Assembly (NCBI GenBank): GCA_030446945.1
Contig: JAUJMI010000171.1
Coordinates: 1,690 to 7,415, forward strand
Source: Longimicrobium sp.
Lineage (GTDB): Bacteria; Gemmatimonadota; Gemmatimonadetes; Longimicrobiales; Longimicrobiaceae
Reading direction: 5' to 3'
Length of the DNA: 5,726 nucleotides
Numbering within the stretch: position 1 is the first letter of the stretch; each line of letters starts with the position of its first letter. Below are positions 3,518-5,726 of this stretch, one piece after another. A model generated the notes under the pieces. That model ran no database searches. It was not told the origin of the DNA and worked only from the letters and a program-made list of their open reading frames with translations. A program made the translations under genes and the position numbers.

Positions 3518-5726
3518 ATGGGTAAGCTTCGTACGCTTTGCGCGTCGCTGCTGCTCGCGCTGGTCACCCTTCCCTCCCTGGCGCAGGCCCAGGGACGCGG
3601 CGAGGTGACAGGGCAGGTGACGGCGGCGGAGAACGGCGCCGCGATCAGCGGTGCACAGGTACGCATCGGCGGGACTTCGCGGCAGACGGTGACGGACGCG
3701 GGTGGCCGCTACCGCATCACCGCAGTGGAGCCCGGTTCGTACACCCTCACCGTGAGCGTCATCGGCCGCTCGGCCGGCAGCCGGCCGATCACCGTCACGG
3801 CGGGCGGCACCACCACTCAGAACTTCTCGCTGGCGGCCTCGGCCGTGGCGCTCGAGGGCGTGGTGGTGAACGCGGTTACGGGACAGTCGGAGCGCCGCCG
3901 TGAGGCGGGGACGAACACCTCCAACATCTCGGTGGCCGACATCAACCGCGGCCCCATCACCAAGGTGGCGGACGTGCTGACGGGCCGTACCACGGGCGTT
4001 ACGCTCCAGGGCGCGGCTGGCACCACCGGTACCTCACAGCGTATCCGCATCCGCGGCGCCAACTCGCTGTCGCTCACCAACGAGCCGCTCGTCTACATCG
4101 ACGGTGTGCTCGCGAGCACCAGCAATCCAGGCGGCATCGGCCTGGGCGGCCAGCAGCCGACGCGCCTGAACGACATTAACCCCGAGGACATCGAGAACAT
4201 CGAGGTCCTGAAGGGGCCGGCCGCTTCGGCGCTGTACGGCACCGCGGCCGCCAACGGCGTGCTGCTGATCACCACCCGCCGCGGCCGCGCCGGCCGCACG
4301 GTGTGGCGCGCGTACGGCGAGGCCGGCACGCTCGACGACGATACCCGCTACCCGCTGAACTTCGCCACGGTCCAGGGCACCACCGACCCGAACGCGACCA
4401 TCTACAACCCCACGAACGGCGCCTTCGCCAGCGGGATCACGCTGTGCAGCAACGAGGCAGCCGCGCGCGGCGCGTGCAGGCAGGAGGCCACGTTCAGCTT
4501 CAACCAGTTCCGGGATCCGCGCACGACGCCGTTCAGCACCGGCAACCGCCGCAAGGGCGGCCTCAACGTCTCGGGCGGTACGGCCAACCTGACGTACTAC
4601 CTGTCGGGCGACCGTGAGAACGAGACGGGCGTGATCGACTACAACACCCTGAGCCGCACCAGCCTGCGCGCGAACCTCAACGCGCAACTCCGTCCCAACC
4701 TGACGACGCAGGTCAACGCGGGCTACATCCGCAGCGACCTGACGCAGCCCCAGGGCGACAACAACATCTTCAGCCCCCTGATTAACGGCCTGCTTGGGCC
4801 GGCGCAGTTCATTCCGGGGATGGAGAGCGAGACCCTGGGCCGGGTCGCGAACTGCCCCACCCCGACCTGCGCAGGCCGCCGCATCGGCAGCGCCTTCGGG
4901 TACAACAACTTCGACCAGCGCTCCGTCGTCGCCGACCAGTCGGTGGACCGCTTCGTGGTGGGTGCCAACGCCAACTTCCGCCCGTTCAACTGGCTGTCGC
5001 TGAACGGGAACACGGGGCTGGACTTCTACTCCCGCTTCGACCAGCAGACGGTGGACCCGAACAACCTTCCGCTGGCCCAGAGCTACCTGCTCGGCTTCCG
5101 TGACGCGCGGCGCGCGAACAACTACCAGTACACGGCGAACGGCACCGCTGTGGGTACCTTCGACGTGTCGAACTCGGTGACGGCCACCACCACGGCCGGC
5201 GTCAGCTACCAGCAGCAGCGTTTCGGCAACGTGACCTGCTTCGGCGTGGGCATCCTGGTGGGCACCGATTCCTGCGGCGGCACCACGGCGCAGTTCGCGG
5301 TGAACGAGGAAGACAACGACAACAAGATCTTCGGCGTCTTCGGCCGCCAGGAGCTTGCCCTCAACGACCGCCTGTTCATCGCCGCAAGCCTGCGCGGCGA
5401 CCGGAACTCCGGCCTGGTGAACGACTTCATCGTGTACCCGTCGGCCAGCGCGTCGTGGGTGATCAGCGACGAGCCGTTCTTCCCGGAGCTCGGCTTCCTG
5501 AGCAACATGCGGCTCCGCACCGCCGTCGGCCGCAGCGGCCTGCGCCCGGGCTTCGGCGACGCCGAGACGTTCGCGCGCGCCGTGCCGGTCGAGCTCGGCT
5601 CGACCAACCAGATCGCCGCGGTGCCGTCTTCCACCGGCAACCCGAACCTGAAGCCGGAGATCACCACCGAGTACGAGGCCGGCGCGGACCTGGGCTTCTT
5701 CAACGACCGCCTGTCCGCCGACTTCA
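3518..5726 (+). CDS. SusC/RagA-type TonB-dependent outer-membrane receptor (3' end outside window)
   Basis: Outer-membrane beta-barrel transporter that imports large nutrients, often glycans or peptides, using TonB energy, usually with a SusD-like lipoprotein lid (family knowledge). The 736 visible residues run without a stop to the window edge; full members are about 1000. Order: Sec signal peptide 1-24 (LLLALVTLPSLAQA, cleavage after AQA); a carboxypeptidase-regulatory-like (CarboxypepD_reg) Ig-type domain at about 28-105 with DAGGRYRI and PGSYTLTV; a linker LEGVVVNAVT at 112-121 that may be the TonB box; plug domain about 130-258 with RIRGANSLSL, PLVYIDGV at 190-197, and the SusC/RagA signature NPEDIENIEVLKGPAASALYG at 221-241, then GVLLITTRRG; then barrel strands, with NPNLKPE at 708-714 typical of the late barrel. 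Mature cysteines fall in three close pairs (310/320, 446/451, 574/586). The substrate cannot be told from the sequence. A susD-like gene is expected downstream. Confidence 0.95.
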   Translation, partial: MGKLRTLCASLLLALVTLPSLAQAQGRGEVTGQVTAAENGAAISGAQVRIGGTSRQTVTDAGGRYRITAVEPGSYTLTVSVIGRSAGSRPITVTAGGTTTQNFSLAASAVALEGVVVNAVTGQSERRREAGTNTSNISVADINRGPITKVADVLTGRTTGVTLQGAAGTTGTSQRIRIRGANSLSLTNEPLVYIDGVLASTSNPGGIGLGGQQPTRLNDINPEDIENIEVLKGPAASALYGTAAANGVLLITTRRGRAGRTVWRAYGEAGTLDDDTRYPLNFATVQGTTDPNATIYNPTNGAFASGITLCSNEAAARGACRQEATFSFNQFRDPRTTPFSTGNRRKGGLNVSGGTANLTYYLSGDRENETGVIDYNTLSRTSLRANLNAQLRPNLTTQVNAGYIRSDLTQPQGDNNIFSPLINGLLGPAQFIPGMESETLGRVANCPTPTCAGRRIGSAFGYNNFDQRSVVADQSVDRFVVGANANFRPFNWLSLNGNTGLDFYSRFDQQTVDPNNLPLAQSYLLGFRDARRANNYQYTANGTAVGTFDVSNSVTATTTAGVSYQQQRFGNVTCFGVGILVGTDSCGGTTAQFAVNEEDNDNKIFGVFGRQELALNDRLFIAASLRGDRNSGLVNDFIVYPSASASWVISDEPFFPELGFLSNMRLRTAVGRSGLRPGFGDAETFARAVPVELGSTNQIAAVPSSTGNPNLKPEITTEYEAGADLGFFNDRLSADF

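Noticed and set aside
3164..3544. Eleven-base direct repeat CGCTTTGCGCG at 3164-3174 and 3534-3544
   Set aside because: The second copy lies in the signal-peptide codons, flanks do not match, and a repeat of this length and composition can occur by chance in GC-rich DNA; no sign of an insertion or attachment site.
4034..4687. Minus-strand open frame of 217 codons inside the receptor gene
   Set aside because: The receptor frame is continuous and carries the SusC/RagA signature here; the antisense product is rich in A, R and V and has no recognisable features.

Overview
The window is very GC-rich bacterial DNA with three complete protein genes and one gene cut by the right edge. A SusC/RagA-type TonB-dependent receptor in such a GC-rich background, with G/C-ending codons throughout, suggests Gemmatimonadota (a Longimicrobium-like lineage); a GC-rich Rhodothermota relative is a weaker alternative. 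This is inferred from family content and composition, as no rRNA is present.

Layout. Bases 1-94 hold no gene I can support. A GT20 trehalose-6-phosphate synthase (otsA) runs from 95 to 1609 on the plus strand. Facing it on the minus strand (1789 to 1571) is a 72-residue DUF3343 protein (putative Se/S carrier family) whose 3' end overlaps the end of otsA by 39 bp. A 100-bp divergent spacer with a plausible sigma-70 promoter leads to tyrS (1890-3131, tyrosyl-tRNA synthetase of the KMSKS type with an S4 domain). A 386-bp gap then separates tyrS from a SusC/RagA-like receptor that starts at 3518 and stays open to the last base (736 residues visible).

The 386-bp gap is the least ordinary part. 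It has a local AT-rich island with a candidate promoter (TTGACG, 17 bp, TAACGT) flanked and overlapped by three perfect small dyads. After it comes a GC-rich leader of roughly 240 nt with an 11-bp long-range helix, two 7-bp helices and some mutually exclusive pairings, and then a strong AGGAGG ribosome-binding site. This suggests the receptor is controlled both at transcription initiation and through its mRNA leader.

The genes do not form one pathway: osmolyte/trehalose synthesis, a sulfur/selenium-type small protein, a housekeeping synthetase, and outer-membrane nutrient uptake. I see no mobile element, CRISPR array, tRNA or rRNA, and no clear evidence of an undescribed multi-gene system. 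The receptor's regulatory region and the tail overlap of otsA with the small gene are the parts most worth checking.
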